From NCBI RefSeq assembly GCF_963678635.1, contig NC_087065.1, positions 53,881,858 through 53,945,857 on the forward strand: a stretch of 64,000 nucleotides of DNA, read 5' to 3'. Shown here in pieces: positions 25,407-38,656 of the stretch. The notes under the pieces were generated by a model. That model searched no databases and had not been told where the DNA came from. It worked only from the letters and a program-made list of their open reading frames with translations. The DNA is from Symsagittifera roscoffensis (Eukaryota; Xenacoelomorpha; Acoela; Convolutidae). The position numbers and the translations under genes were made by a program. Positions within the stretch are counted from its first letter, which is position 1; each line of letters starts with the position of its first letter.

Positions 25407-25647
25407 TTAGATAGTTATTTGAAATTTCGTACCTGAGGAGGTGGTCAATGATTTTGGAAAAATCAACGTAGTATTGGGCTAGGGATTTCAAAATGATGAA
25501 AAAATTGCAAAAAATTATCAGGGAGAGGATGAACGTTTCTGAAATGTCGGAAATGAAAATTATGCAAGGTTTGAAAACATTTGTAAGGATTGAAAAAAAA
25601 TTTCAAAGAATATTTTGAAATTTGTTGACTGTTCGAGAAAGAAGCAT
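25407..25647 (-). pseudogene. Element A remnant of the 76-codon hydrophobic ORF
   Basis: The ATG at 25647 aligns with the start of the 76-codon ORF of element B, and the first residues are alike (MLLS against MLFS). A stop follows after about 14 codons. The ATGA junction of B is also lost, with TGA changed to TGT. Confidence 0.45.
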
Positions 25648-26249
25648 TTGAAGAAATGATTCGTTTCGTCGAACTATTGTTTCAATTTTTGAGGCCAAAT
25701 TCGAGTGTGGTCGGTTTATTTATTAGTTTTTTGACAATTGGATTGGATTTTGGCAATTTTTGATAAAGGAAAGTTTGGAGGGCTCTTAAGAGTCTTCTTG
25801 GTTTTGTTGTTTTTTATTGGATGATTGGGGGTATCTAGGAAATATTCGTACTTTAGTCTAAAAGATCATGTCCATTTTGTTCTTTAGGCTAATTTAATAT
25901 GTGTGCCTGAGGGGTTTTTGAGGTCTAAGTTGGGACAATATTGTTGATCTTTGTACTGCTTGATAGGGGAGGGTTGTAATATTGAGATTTTGTTTATTTC
26001 AGGTGTCAATGTTTAACAGTTTGCTCATTTTTGTCCTTGAGGTTCTTTAGTTGTAAATAGAGATGGCCTTGAGTTTGATTCTTTGTCGGCTAAAGAAGTC
26101 GTGTTAAAAATGAGGTGATGATTAGAAAAGGTTTCTGATTGGCTGAATTTGAACTCTAGTTTGTTCAAGTGCTTTTCAGCATGAATTTTGAGAAAATGTT
26201 CGGTTTATGAAAATATCTTCAAGAGGTGAAAATATTAACTAATTTTAAA

Positions 26250-29200
26250 GTGGTTTCTAAAATTCAAATTTCTTTAATATTTTTGATTGTGGGATGAATG
26301 TTCTGTATTCTTTTCAAGGCTGATTTCAAAGTCGCGATGCTTGTCTATGTGGAGATTTTTTTTGATCTTGTGGTAGTATTTTTTCTTCTATTTTTCAAAA
26401 TTTTCTTTCTGTTTGAGTTATCTGTTTGTTGTCTGCATTTTTTGATGTTTGTTGGGAAGTTTTTTTTTCGTTTTTATCTAATGGTTTTTGGATAGGGTTC
26501 AAATCAGTGCTTGGATTTTGTTCGTGATCTGAAATATTTTGAATAACTTTAAGTCTTGTAAAAGAGTATAATTGAGTCAGTTCGCGAAGAGCGTACTGTT
26601 TCGGATAATAAAGTGAAATATTGTTTCGGTGTTGAACGATTTCTTTTTTATTTAGGTCCGTAAGTTTGTATGTTACATCAGGGGGTTTATCCATTATTTG
26701 ATATGGTCTTTTTCGGAATAGTTGTAGTTGTTTTGAAATTCCTTTTTGTGTTGTAAAATTTGGATATAAAAAGTATGTTCCGCTTTTTAAAATTGTAGCT
26801 GGGGTAAATCGAGAATTGATTTGGGAATTATTATTTTGTCTTTGTAACAATTTTTTTTGTTTTTTTTTCTGGTGCTTTCGTTGAGTCTTTTTATCTCTGT
26901 TCAAAATACACTCGGTGTGTGTACCGGTGGTAATTTATAAAATTTCTGGATGATGAAATTGATCTTCATCGTGGGTATGTAGTGGTAGATTGTAATATAT
27001 TGATTCTTTAGTGGGTTGGCAATAAACTTGTGTATTTTTTGAAGAATTTACTGTGAACATTATCGGTTTTCGTGGTTTTTGGTTAAAAACCATTTCATAG
27101 GGTGATAGTCCTTATGTTGTTGTTATTTGTGAGTTATAGGATAGTGTGAATAGTTTTACATCTATTGACCATTCAGTATATCGTGTGTCATTTCCGTTAA
27201 TGATACATCTAAGATAATCCTGTAATGAACGGTTCATGCCTTCGACTAATCCATTAGTCCAAGGTGCATGAGATATACGTGGTTTATGCTTGATATTATA
27301 TAAGTGGCATAATGTGAAGATTTCGTTGTTTATAAATGCAGTGCCATTGTCTGTAACAAGGATTTCGGGTAAACCGGATTTTGCTATCCAGTGTTCATAA
27401 AGTGTTGTATATGCATAATAAGCATTACAATGAGGTACTGGGTTAAGTGCTACGTAGTGTGTGAATGCATCGACTATGACAATTATTAATGGGTTTCCTT
27501 CTGAGGATGGTGATATTGGTCCTTTAGCGTGGAAAGAGATTCTGTAATTAAAATATAAACTTTTGGCTTTGTTTTGTTTTTCTGCAATTTGTTTTTGATT
27601 CGGGTATGGTTTGTTTAATTGACATGTTATGCAATCGTTGCATAATACTTTTATCCAAATCACGGCATTTGGAAAATAAAAATTTTGTGTAAAATTTGAA
27701 CATGCATTTTTTTCTGCTCCTGAGTGTCCTTTAGTGTGTAAAGAGTTAGAGGTATGAAAAGCTATAAGCATCATACTTAAAGGTAAGCAGGTTACTTTGA
27801 TATCGGATGTTTTACTTTCTAGAATATCTGTGTTTTCGTTGATAGAGGTATTGTTAAGTTTTCTGAAATCTCTAAGAAGGGTTTTATTTCCTAGAATGGT
27901 GGTATCGGCTTCAATTGGCTTGGTTTTATATTTGTGCTAAGATTTTAATTGTCCAATAACTGGATCAAAATTTTGATGTTTCTGTAATAATTCAAGTGTT
28001 ATTTTTTCTGTTATTGGGAGAAATGTGTTTTCAATTTCAATTTTTGATAGGGGTATTGTATCTAGTGTGTCATGAAAGTTTAAAATATGGGTTTATTGTA
28101 TATTTTGAATCATTATAGGGTGGGCCTGATAAATTTATATTATCATTGAGCTTTTTTTTCTATTAAAGGGAATAGATCTTAATTATATAATTTTTGTTTG
28201 ATTGGTTTTTGCTGTGTGTTGTTTTTTATCCATGAAGAGTATGGTATCGGTTTAAATGTAGATTTTCCTAGTAGGTCTACTTCGTAGTGACTGTTTTGAC
28301 AATCTAGATATAGTGAAAACGTTGTAGAATATTTATCTGTGATTAGTCTATGTCAGTATATTTGTTTTGTATTCCTGGCGAGGTTTCATCTCTTGCAAGG
28401 AAAAATTTAATGATTTGTGGTATTTCAAATGTTGTTTTTCGGGTTAAAAATTCAGGTGGTGTATTATACTGAGAGTATCGGGTAGTGCGAGAATTTTTCC
28501 TGCTGTCCAAACTATATGTCAGTTTGGGAATTTCCTTAAAATTAGTTGAAATCAATAAACTCTATGGTTTGGGTTTGATTTTTGTGTAAAAAGAAAGATG
28601 ATTGGTTTATGATCTGTAAATAAAACTGTTGGATGTTTAGATCCAACTATTAAAAATTCATATTCTGTAAGTGTATATATTATGTACGGGGATTCTTTCA
28701 TAAGAGTAGAGAGTCTAAGTTCAGTTTGTGTGAATAGTCTAGAGTTTGCGGAAATGAGGTTCATTTAATTTGTTCCATTATGAGATTGTAATAATGCTGC
28801 GCCGATGTCAAAGTTTGAGGCGTCGCATATGGCATGAAATGGTTGGTCGGGATCTGGAATAGTGTTTGATGACTGTTCAGTGAGAAGAGCTTTTATTTCT
28901 TCAAATCGTTTCTGATGTTCTGTTGTCCATTCAAAATTATTCTGCTGTCTAAGGATGTAGAATGGTCTTAAGTATAACTGCATTTTGTATACGTATTTAC
29001 TTGAGAAGTTTAGCATTCCAAGAAACTCTTGTATTTTCTCCTTACTCGAAGGTGGTTGGAGTTTTTGGATTGCATTTATGCGAGGTTTTATTGGAGTTAA
29101 ATTGTTTTTTTTATAGTATCTCTAAGGAATTTTACTCGCGTGTTAGAAAAAAATGTGATTTATCGGGGTTGCTTCCATGTTTTCGTGTAATAACATTTGA

Positions 29201-32200
29201 TGATATTTTTCTAACACACTAAACACTTCGTTTTTTTCAAGATTGCATAAAAACATTGTCTAAATATGTGAAGGCATTTTTATTGAGTTTTAGTGGTCGG
29301 AAAATTTTAATCATAAATGCTGAAAATGCTGCTGGTCGTATGGAAATTCCATAGAATAATCTGATGAATTCGTATTGTTGATTTCCAATAACGAATTGTG
29401 TTAATCGTCTGGATTGTTCGTCTAACGGCTTTTGATTATATGCACTATTCATATCTGCTGTTGTGAAATATTTACCGTTTATTTTTGTGAGAATGACTTG
29501 AATTGGTTCAATAGGCCAATTATATTTAGATTCATCAATGAGTGAATTGAGGTATCTTGCATCTAGAACTATTTTTAATGATTCTCCTTTTGCTGAAATG
29601 ATAATGGGGTTTATGAATGTGTTACCTTCTGGCTGTTCTTCTTTATTCACTTGATAAATGATTTCATATTGTTCTAGTATTTGAAGTAATCGGTTGACTT
29701 TGTCTTGTAAGTGAATTGGGACTTTACTTGCTCATTGTTTTTTGAAAACTGCATCAGGTTTTAGAGTTAAATTTAGTGGTGAATTTTCTTTTCCAACATC
29801 AAATTTAGATGTTGCGTAAACTTTTGGGTATTTTAATAATAAGTCAGCTAATTGTTCAAATTCTTTTTGTGTTATCTGAGAGTGTTGAAAATAAAACATT
29901 GTTAAGAGTTTTTGTTGTTCTTCCGTGTATTTTGATATTTGAAATGTTGGTTTAAAGTAGCGTGTATTTGCGAAATAATCTGCGTGTCATTTTTCATTAC
30001 TTAAAATATTATTATTTGACAATTTTTTGTCAAGAATTGTTGATTGACATATATCTGATAGTTGTATAAAATTATTTACTCTATATGCTATTTCTTTTGT
30101 GGTAGAAATTGTTGCGTTAGTTTTACAATAACCTAGTAGTCCTAGAGGTACGGTCATTTTATATGGAGAGTTGTTTTATATACATATATATGTGAAGAAG
30201 TCATATCTGAGTTTGAGTCATTCATTTATTTGATAGCTGAAATTAGTACTCGGAAAAATTTATGAATTGGTCTGAATTCAAGGTCAGACATAAAGAAACG
30301 TTGTTTATTTTGTTCTTTATCATATTGGTGAACTTGTTTGATTGAGAAATTTCACACATTACCTGATAGTGCTTTCACGTGTTTCCGTTCCTGATTGTAT
30401 ATAGGGTAAAATTTGTTTAATTTTTGAAAAATGTTAAAGCTGTGTTTTTAATTTTTGTGTTTTTATCTTTTAAATGAACTCTGCTATTTAGGATACTTTT
30501 AGTTGGTACATATTTAGTAATAAATGGTATTCTAATGATAATATGTTTTATATCTGCGGAAGGTTTGTTCAAATGGTTTGCTCATGAGTTTGTTTTATTC
30601 CATTGTTCGAGTGGGAACAAGGAAAAGTTGGATTTTTCCATAATTCGTTAAGGTTGATCCTTGTGCGGTTGCTAGTCTGCTTGTTGTTTTTAAGGGTATT
30701 AATTTAGGATGTAGAAGTTTTGTTTCATTCCAAGTGGGAATGTTGATGATATTTGATTCTGCTCCGGAATCTATTAAAAAATCTATTCCAAGGTCTGGTG
30801 TTTGAAATTAATTGAATTTTGGACTTTCTAAAAGAAGTGGGGTTGTCCAAATTTTTTCTTTTTCTAACTGCGGTTTTCTAGGTATGTTTTGATAAAAATG
30901 TTATTTGTGCTTGAGCATTTTATGGGTTTTTCTTCTTTTATTTCTTCTACTATTTTTTCTATTTTTTCCCTTGTTTTGTTACTGGTTATACGTCTTATAT
31001 AATAGTTCAAAAGAAATTGATCATGGTTTTGATAGATATGAGAATATATCGGTTGTTCGTATAAAATAGGTTCGTAGTCATTTTTAACGTGTATCATGTT
31101 AATTGAAATTGTATTTTCTGTGTTACTTTCACTGTCTGTAGACTCGCAATTGATGTGTTTTAATTGCAATTCTGTGCTTTCGTTCGTTATTATCAATACC
31201 AGGGTGGTCTGGTTGAGTTTCTTCAGTTGCTTGTACTTGATTTATTTGCCTTTCATATTTAGGTGCACTACTCCTATACTATAATTTTGTTGTGAATTTT
31301 GATAACGTGTGTTATTCCTGTATGGTGACTGAGAGTAGTTTCATTGTCTCTTGTTATAACTTAAATTTCTGTTCTGTTCTGTTCTGTGAATTATCGCGTG
31401 ATCTATTTTGATAATTGTTTTATTCTGATCTATGATAGTTCGATCTGTTGTTAGAATAATCGCGTGATCTATTATTTTGATATCTCAGATTTCGATCATT
31501 TGAATAGTTTCTATTCCTGTCGTTGGAATAATTTCTATTTCTATTATACGAAGAGTTTCCTGATCGATTATTTGAAAAATTTCTACTTCTAGAAATTGAA
31601 TGAGAACTGGCATCAAACAAAAATTTAGGTTGCTTTGAATTTGATCTTGAAGAGTTATTTCGATATTGACTTTTTCGACTATTTGATCGACTATATCTGT
31701 TCTGTGAGAAATTTTGTGAATTTCTTTGGTATGGTGATCTTCCTCTATAATTCGTATCATAGGGTGATTGTTGTCTAGAGTTTGAGTTATTTGGAAGTGG
31801 TTTTCCTTAACTATTATTACTATGAATGTTTTTGTTGGGTAACTTTTGATCTTTTTTCATGTATTGATGAAATGATTTGTTGGGTTCTCTATATTTTTGT
31901 GGTTTGTTTTAGTTATCTTGTTGTTTTTGTCTGCATTCGGCAATGCTGTGTCCATATTGTCGGTAATAATTTTCGAATGATGGTTTGCCTTTAAAGTTTG
32001 AGTTTTTCTTGCAGATTTTCAAGTTTTCAGTGATTTTTTCAGATAATTCTGTATCAGAGTCGTTAAAATTGTTTATTTGTGAAATAGTGGTTTGGATGTT
32101 GTTAACTTATTGCAATTTTAAATTTTCTGACTCTTCTAATTTCATAGTGATCTCTGCTCGTTCTAGATTATTTACTAGTTTACTAAAGTCTAAATCTGGT

Positions 32201-34505
32201 TCTCGGATTGAGGAAGGACGTGATGCTCTCTTTTTTATTGCTATTTTTCGCAATTGGGGTATTAGAGTCATCATTAGGATTTTTGACAATTTTATATTTT
32301 TATAATCATGAGTATTGAATGAGTATGTTTTTGGTCTATTGTTTCAATTCTTACTGCAAGTTGTTTAATTGTTTCATTTGGTAGTCTACGAATCTCCTTG
32401 CATAAGACTCTTTAATGTTGTTTGTTTCTTTCTGAATCAAACATTTTTAAGAATTCTTGCGTGAATCTTTTCCAAACTGATTGTATTTCTATCGCTAAAA
32501 CTGTCTCTTATAAGAAACCATTTTTGGGCTGCCCCGTCAAGTGTGGTTTGGATTAAAGCTGTGCGTTTATGTATCCAATTTTGATGAAGTGACGTGTTTA
32601 CTGGTTCAAGTCCTATATTTAAAATTAAATTTGCTGTGACTTCCTTTAGGTTTTCTTCTTCAGAGTATTCAGGGTCTGTGCCTGTAAATACCTTCAGTGG
32701 TTTATTTAATGATATTGACGATCCACCCATTAGGTATGGATTCATAGTCATTTGCAGTGATTCTGCGGCATGTGGCATTTGAGAAAAATTTGTAAGCTGA
32801 CTTTTTGTTATTTCATGTTGTTGTAAATAAAATGGCAGTAGAATTTCGTTATACAATTGAAATGGTTTTATGGTTGTGTGTTAACTGGGTTTTGTTGTTG
32901 AAAATTTTTGTCGTAAGATGTTGCATTATTTCTAGGTTGTCGTATTTGTTCATTTCGTGTGTATGGTTCGAATTTATCTGGTTGGTCAATACTGTAAGAA
33001 CAAGGTCTTTGACTTGAATAAATTCGTTGATGATTTTGATTAAATATTCTTTATCATCTGATGGAAAATAATTTGGTGTATAATAATGAGGTTGATTTCT
33101 GGTATGGTATTTATTTAAATTATTTTTATTTTGTTAAAAAAATAGGTATTTTTCACTTTGTATCTGTGATGATGGCGATTGATCATGAACATCTACTGAA
33201 TTTGAAGTCGTTTGTCGTATGTTTTGACTAGATGAAAAGAAGTAGTATTGAGTACTCGGTTTAGAAAGTTGTGTTGTTTTTGGTCCATTTACATAATTGT
33301 AATTATGTTCTGCACAATTGTTTCTACGTGATGTTTGTAGTTTGTATGATGGTTTGGTTACTGGTCGGAAAGCTGGCTAATCCAATTGCGAATATTTTTG
33401 TGCAACAGAGGGTTTTACTGTGGATTGTATAATTGTTTGTTGTAGCGTTAGGTTTTTTAGTTTTGGAGTTGTAAAATTGGGTGGAATAGATGAAATGCTT
33501 CGTTTTGTTTCTGTTGTTGCTATTGTTTCAACAATTTCTTCGCTTACAAAATGTGATGGAGTTTGTCTATCTTGTTGCGTAAGATTTCTTGTTCCAGATA
33601 AATTGTCATTATTTATTAATGTAGAATTTAAACTATAATTTCCTGTTCTTTCAGGGAAGAATAAGTTATAGTTTAAAGGTGCTGCGTCAATTGTAATTGG
33701 ATATTATTTTTGTGAATAGAGATAGTGCTAATTGCTTGACTTGGTATATCTGTTGGTATATTATTAAATGATCCATGAGACCATTCAGGGTCCCAAACTT
33801 AATCTGAATGTTCTGCTAATACAGTTTCGTCGTCTGTATTTTGTGGTCTAAAATTTTTTCTTGCTTGTGCAAAAAGATCAATATTATGACTAAAATAATC
33901 GATTATGACCCATGCTAAGATTTTTGTAAATCGTGTTTAACATGTTCTGTTATGTCATTATTTGTTAGATCTTCTCGGATTGCATTTAAAAATTTCGAAA
34001 ACGTATGTATTTCTTGTCGTAGAATTGTATGTCGAGATGTTTGAGTTGGTGAATCGCTTTGAGGTTCATTCAATTCTATTATAGATAAATAGCTATAGAT
34101 AAGTGAAAATACGTCATTTGTGAATATTGTGTTTGCTCTAATTGAGTTTTGGTGTTGTATGCTTTTGATGTATTGTGCAAAAGTGCAAAAACTTTTGAAA
34201 ATTCAATATCTACATCATCAGTTTGAATGAGATATCTGTCATGAAATGCATTTGGTGATTTGATTTCTATTGTGTAGATCCATATTGTGATGTGAGAATA
34301 CTTATACCTTTAGGATAGTGGTCAGGAAGTTGTCTTATGATTTTTACATCGGGAAATTCTCTTGTGCACGGACTTTCTCCTTTTTCGAATAAATTTGCGA
34401 TTAAATTTTGGCAAAATTGTGCCTGTCCTCGAGCTTCAGTTAATCGATGTTTTAAGAATGGAAGTACTGAATTTTCTGGATTATCTTCATTTTGAATTAT
34501 TTTTG
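26250..34505 (-). pseudogene. Element A gag-pol remnant
   Basis: It is homologous to the 2740-codon gag-pol of element B in the same order (gag, PR, RT, RNase H, IN) but interrupted by many stops and small indels. Open pieces include 32437-32856 (gag capsid-like), 29237-29650 (RT), 27112-27774 (integrase core) and 26395-26904 (C-terminal GPY/F region). The RT box reads YLDN instead of YLDD. In the integrase, the first catalytic Asp (FDTKG in B) is replaced (FHAKG) and the residue after DNGT is also changed. The element cannot move by itself. Confidence 0.85.
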
Positions 34506-34942
34506 TGTTGTATGACTGTTAGCGTGTAATTTTCAATGTGGCTTATTGGTTGATTCCAATTGTACAAACGCATTGGTTTTTTTTGTGTAGCAATTTTTTA
34601 TTCTACGTTTCCCTTTTATTGATGCTGGTGACGTGGTTTCTCAGTCAGTGAAATATATTTGATTGTCAATTTGATGGTTTTTAATTATTGAGTTTTTTAA
34701 ATTGTGAAGTTCTTGTATTGCGATTGCTTCTGCTTCTGAGACCGCGTTTCTTCGTTTGGAAAATCTTTTCCTAATAATTTGTTTTTAATTGTTAATAATT
34801 GTTTTCTTTCTGTTTGTCTTTTTGTTTTTATGTGTCCTACTGATTTTCCATGTGGTGTGATTACGAGGTCATATCTTTCGTAGTTAATTAAACAACTGTT
34901 TATAATGATTGTTTGTTTGTTTCCTAAAATGTCTCTTGACAT
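34500..34942 (-). pseudogene. Element A remnant of the basic ORF upstream of gag
   Basis: The ATG at 34942 matches the start of the 155-codon ORF of element B. The first 81 codons are open and share the YDLVITPH...G.I.TKRQT core. Then frameshifts and stops follow. The position just 5' of gag is the same in both elements. Confidence 0.6.
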
Positions 34943-35960
34943 AAGGTTTAGGATGATCAGTGCAAAATCTGGAGTAGTGATTCTAATGTCTTAAACGGTT
35001 TGTTCTCACGATTTTTTGTGGTTAGCTTAACTTGGGTCGTTTTTTTAGGTTGGAGAGAAAAGCGTATATCGATTCCTGAGAATGATTTTATTTTCTCCTG
35101 ACTAACTCTAAGCTAAGTTAGACCTACCTAATCTTACTTAGGGGTTGTGATTTGTGATGAAGTGTTGGAGAATAGTAAATCGATGATCAAGGTTCAGGTA
35201 TAATTAGAACGCAAGTAGTTCGTTCGATACTATTTTATGACTTACTCAGTTTAAGTGTTTTAGCCTGGGTCATCTAAGAGGAGGGGGATCAAGTGAAGGA
35301 TGAGTAACCGAAGATCTTCACTGTTTATCTTAATTAAAATGGTTAGTTTTTTTTTGAAATTTCTTTTGTTAATTCTGGGTCTTTGATAAGGGTTGGGTAG
35401 TGAATCGACGTTTGAGGTCGTTAGACACTAATTAAATCGGAGGCGGAGAACAAAATTGTTCTATTTGATCCAGGGATAGGCTTTGATGATCAGAAATGTA
35501 GATACTGAGAAATTTAGAAACTTAGATATAGTTTAATTTAAATTAAAGATCCAATAGAAGCCTTGATGATCTGTTCTTTAAAATGAATTTACTTAAGTGA
35601 AAACAAGGATAAGCCTTGATAGTTTTTTGATGAAAGGTAAGGGTTAAGTTTTAGTTGTAATGATTGTTAGTTTCTGAGATTTGATGTTATGTTTTAGGTG
35701 ATGAAGCTGGGATGAGGTGATGATTTATATATACTAACGATGTATGATGTATACTAACTATTTTTTGTATTTTATATTCAATAAAAAAACTTTCAAGATG
35801 TTATTTATTTAAAGCTGATTTAAGGCAAACGACAAGTGTTGTTTTTATCAATCGTTATTGTATAATTATTAGATTTAGCGCCATGAAGATAATTGTTATT
35901 GAAGATGATATGAAGATAATTGTTATTGATGATAGTTATTGAAGATAATTCTTCTAAATT

Positions 35961-36194
35961 TTACGTCAGTAAATGAAAATTTATTTTTACTGCTGGTAGT
36001 ATCCTAAATACAAATGTTTGATCTCGTTTTTGTCGTACTATCATGACATTGATTGGTAGATTTGTTCCAAATCGTATGCCGTCTCTTGTTCGAGGTCGTC
36101 TTCCAATACTGGGTAGTTCTCGTATTGTTCGGAATATTGGATCTGATCTATTGAGTCGTAGAGACATATCCACTAAAATTTTGTCTTTTAACAT
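35961..36194 (-). CDS. Element A 77-aa leader ORF
   Basis: An intact ATG-to-stop frame lies about 80 bp inside the element from the PBS. It has exactly the same length as the leader ORF of element B (56844-57077). The two peptides align without gaps at about two thirds identity, and many differences are conservative (E/D, K/R, I/V). The conserved centre is MSLRLNRS and IGRRPRT. It is striking that this frame survived while gag-pol and env in the same copy are ruined. The peptide is strongly basic. The function is unknown. Confidence 0.65.
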   Translation of the reverse strand: MLKDKILVDMSLRLNRSDPIFRTIRELPSIGRRPRTRDGIRFGTNLPINVMIVRQKRDQTFVFRILPAVKINFHLLT

Positions 36195-36273
36195 TTTTGA
36201 AATGTTGTATTTGTCTAATTCTAATCTAATTTTTGTCTAAGCCTGGGTTAGTTTAAGGTCTGTTGGAGACTTT

Positions 36274-36284
36274 TGGTCGCACCA
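36274..36284 (-). promoter_or_regulatory. Element A primer-binding site
   Basis: On the sense strand TGGTGCGACCA lies two bases after the CA of the LTR at 36287-36681. It begins with TGG, the complement of a tRNA CCA end. The same 11 bases are found in element B. The matching tRNA acceptor end would be TGGTCGCA plus CCA; I cannot assign the amino acid from memory with confidence. Confidence 0.65.
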
Positions 36285-36286
36285 GA

Positions 36287-36681
36287 TGAGTTATGTATGG
36301 ATTCCTATACCCATAGAGTAACTTCAGATAAGGTACGCCGTCTGCTTGTCACGTTATCTTATTTTCGGCCGGATGTATTCGTGTAACTTCTTAGTCTAAT
36401 ACTAATCTTAATCTTGCTTTTCTATCTCCTAGTCTCAATAGATCTAGTGTATACTGGTTTATGCAGAAGGAGTTGGTTCTTGGAGTTTATCCAGAAGGAG
36501 AGCAACTGTATTCAAAGTTTTATTCAAATTGTTCTGGTGCTGAAACTACAAGTAGTTTCAGCACTTACAAATAAGTGTCAATGTTAGAGATGGAATATGC
36601 TTGGTTAGTTAGTAATATTTTATAAGGATAATTTATCAATAAAATAATTGGTTTATAAATACTAGTTTAGAACTGGTTCCA
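36287..36681 (-). repeat. Element A middle LTR (395 bp)
   Basis: It has TG...CA ends (TGAGTTATG...GGTTCCA). On its left lies the PBS of the large internal region, so it is the 5' LTR of that region. On its right lies CCCATCCGG, which belongs next to a 3' LTR. It therefore serves two partial elements. It carries the hairpin GTGCTGAAACTAC/GTAGTTTCAGCAC at 36537-36564. Confidence 0.82.
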
Positions 36682-36988
36682 CCCATCCGGGATTGAGAGA
36701 GTTTTTAGTTTTTCATTGTTTATTGTAGTGAAGAACGGGTGATGTAGTTTCTTTGAGAAGTTGCGAGCAGTGATTTCTTGGAGAGAGGAGAAGTGTGGTT
36801 GCTTGTGTTAGACGGAGGAAGATTGATTTGTTCGTGTTTCGAGATGGGTGTTGTTGATCGTGGTAGTCTTGGGTGATTGTGTCAAGACTTCTGATCGATG
36901 CAATGATGTATCGCTTTCGTTGAGTTTAGAGCGAGAATACGTGCAGGGTGAAGTTTGACAATAGAAATGCGCTACACCTTAAAAGTAA
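36682..36988 (-). other. 307-bp orphan piece of 3' internal region
   Basis: It starts CCCATCCGGGATTGAGAGAG and follows the same order of blocks as the sequence after 18460. It then runs into the rightmost LTR without any PBS. It is what is left of a second internal region after a deletion of almost the whole element. Confidence 0.65.
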
Positions 36989-37364
36989 TGAGTTATGACC
37001 TAATGGTTATACTCATAGAGTATTTTCAGATAAGGTACACCGTCTGCTTATTTCCGGCCGGATAGGTTTGTGCAACTTCTTAGTCTAATACGAATCTTAA
37101 TCTTCCTCTTATATCTCCTAGTCTCAATAGATCTAGTGTATACTGGTTTATGCGAGTTGGTTCTTGAAGTTGATCCAGAAGTAGAGCAACTGTATTCAAA
37201 GTTTAATTCAAATTGTTCTGGTGTTGAAACTACAAGTAGTTTCAAAACTTACAAATAAGTGGGTTGTTAGTTTGATGGAGTATGACTGGTTAGTATATAA
37301 AATTTTATAGAGATAAATATCATAAAATTAACCAATGATAAATACTAGTTTAGGTCTGGTTCCA
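36989..37364 (-). repeat. Element A rightmost LTR (376 bp)
   Basis: It has TG...CA ends (TGAGTTATGACC...GGTTCCA). It lacks about 17 bp present in the other LTRs after GTCTGCT. It is followed by the target duplication GAAG at 37365-37368. It is closer to the left LTR than to the middle one over the last 110 bp. Confidence 0.8.
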
Positions 37365-37368
37365 GAAG

Positions 37369-38652
37369 CATCTATCAATATATTGAACGAAATCCTCGTT
37401 TTTTTTCTAATTAATGAATTATTAGTTGTGTTTGGTCTGTTTTCTTATTTATACTTTTGTTCCCAATTTTGGAGAAAAGGTGGAATATACATAGTCGGGA
37501 TAATTTTTTAAATTAAAACTATTTTCTTACAAAGTTTTTGCTCACGCAAAGTTTTTTTTGTAAATATAGTCCATTTTAAACTATTGTAATCCATGAAAAT
37601 AGATTACAAAACTAATAATTTTTAAGCCAAAAAAATTCATTTTTAGCAATAATGGATTTTTTCATAAAAGTTCATTCTTAAAATTAACAAGTTACAAAGT
37701 TACAAAGTTTCCTGTTTAGTACAGTTGCTACCTATTACGTTTTGTACATGTTACGTCTCACTTTGAAATTTATGTGACATTGAAACATTTCTTTTTAACC
37801 CCCACCCTACTTTACAATCCCCAACCCCTCCCCCACAGTTTACCCTCTCCCGTCCCTTTCCCTTCCAGTTTTACCGCAACCACCCGCCATTCGCCCTCCC
37901 ATTTAGTTCAAATGGGGGGAGAAGTTTTATAATGATTGAGACCCCCAGTTTGCCCCCTTTAATTGGGACGGGGAGGTAAAAAAACTTGAGGAAGTGACAT
38001 TAAGACATTGGCATTTAGTGAAAAACATGGCATACATTTTGCAAATTTCTTGCAATATTTGCGAAATTTTTACAAAAATAATCCAATTGTTTCTAAAAAT
38101 CGAAATGAACTATAACAATTATAAATTTTTATCTTGTCAAAAATAATCAATTTCAGTGCTAAAAATTATGGATTATAATCGAATAGAATGAGTTATAATT
38201 GATTTTTTTTCAAAAATAATAGATTATAGCAGTAAAATCAATATCGTGGTCTGAGTTTCACATCTTTGTTAGGTTATACTGGATTATTTTTGTCTCGGTA
38301 ATCCATCACAATCGGCGTGGGTCCCAATTTTCTCGTCAATCTTCAAAAATTTTATAACAGACTTTTTTTGCTTTATAGGAAAGCAATGCGTAATTATGGC
38401 ATTCCATTATTCACTATTTTTTTTTGCCAATCACTATGATTGCATGAGTAGGTTCCTAGAGGAAAAATGTTTTTCAATCTCCATTAGAACAACTTTCTAT
38501 TCAATTAATTTTACGATTCAATATTTCGGTTTTTGAAAAATCTACTATTTTCTCCAGACAAGATTTGACTTTTTAAAATGATGATTTTTTGCTAGCCAAG
38601 AAGTAATGTTGTTTTGAGTTCAAAATTTGACAGATATGTTTTTCTTGTGATG
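37369..38652. other. Intronic DNA between the two retroelements
   Basis: No gene is seen. There is a pyrimidine-rich stretch with short C-runs around 37800-37900 and AT-rich sequence around it. From about 38560 it becomes an old copy of the 0.5-kb dispersed repeat, into which element B inserted. The other half of that copy continues at 57579. Confidence 0.5.
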
Positions 38653-38656
38653 GTTT
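38653..38656 (+). repeat. Target-site duplication of element B (GTTT)
   Basis: GTTT lies immediately before the TG of the left LTR and recurs at 57575-57578 immediately after the CA of the right LTR. Because the next base is T on both sides, the length could also be scored as five with shifted ends. TG...CA ends favour four. Confidence 0.75.

Larger units (their letters stand above)
18086..37364 (-). mobile_element. Element A: degraded, compound env-bearing Ty3/gypsy-type LTR retroelement
   Basis: It is organised like element B and in the same minus orientation, but the large genes are broken by stops and frameshifts. Layout: LTR 18086-18459, internal region 18460-36286, LTR 36287-36681, a 307-bp piece of 3' internal sequence, LTR 36989-37364. 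The outer LTRs (374 and 376 bp) resemble each other more than the middle one (395 bp), and only the outer pair is flanked by a duplication (GAAG). RT and integrase catalytic residues are changed. The plus strand is T/G-rich throughout, so the sense strand is A/C-rich, as in element B. The LTR divergence marks an old insertion. Confidence 0.88.
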
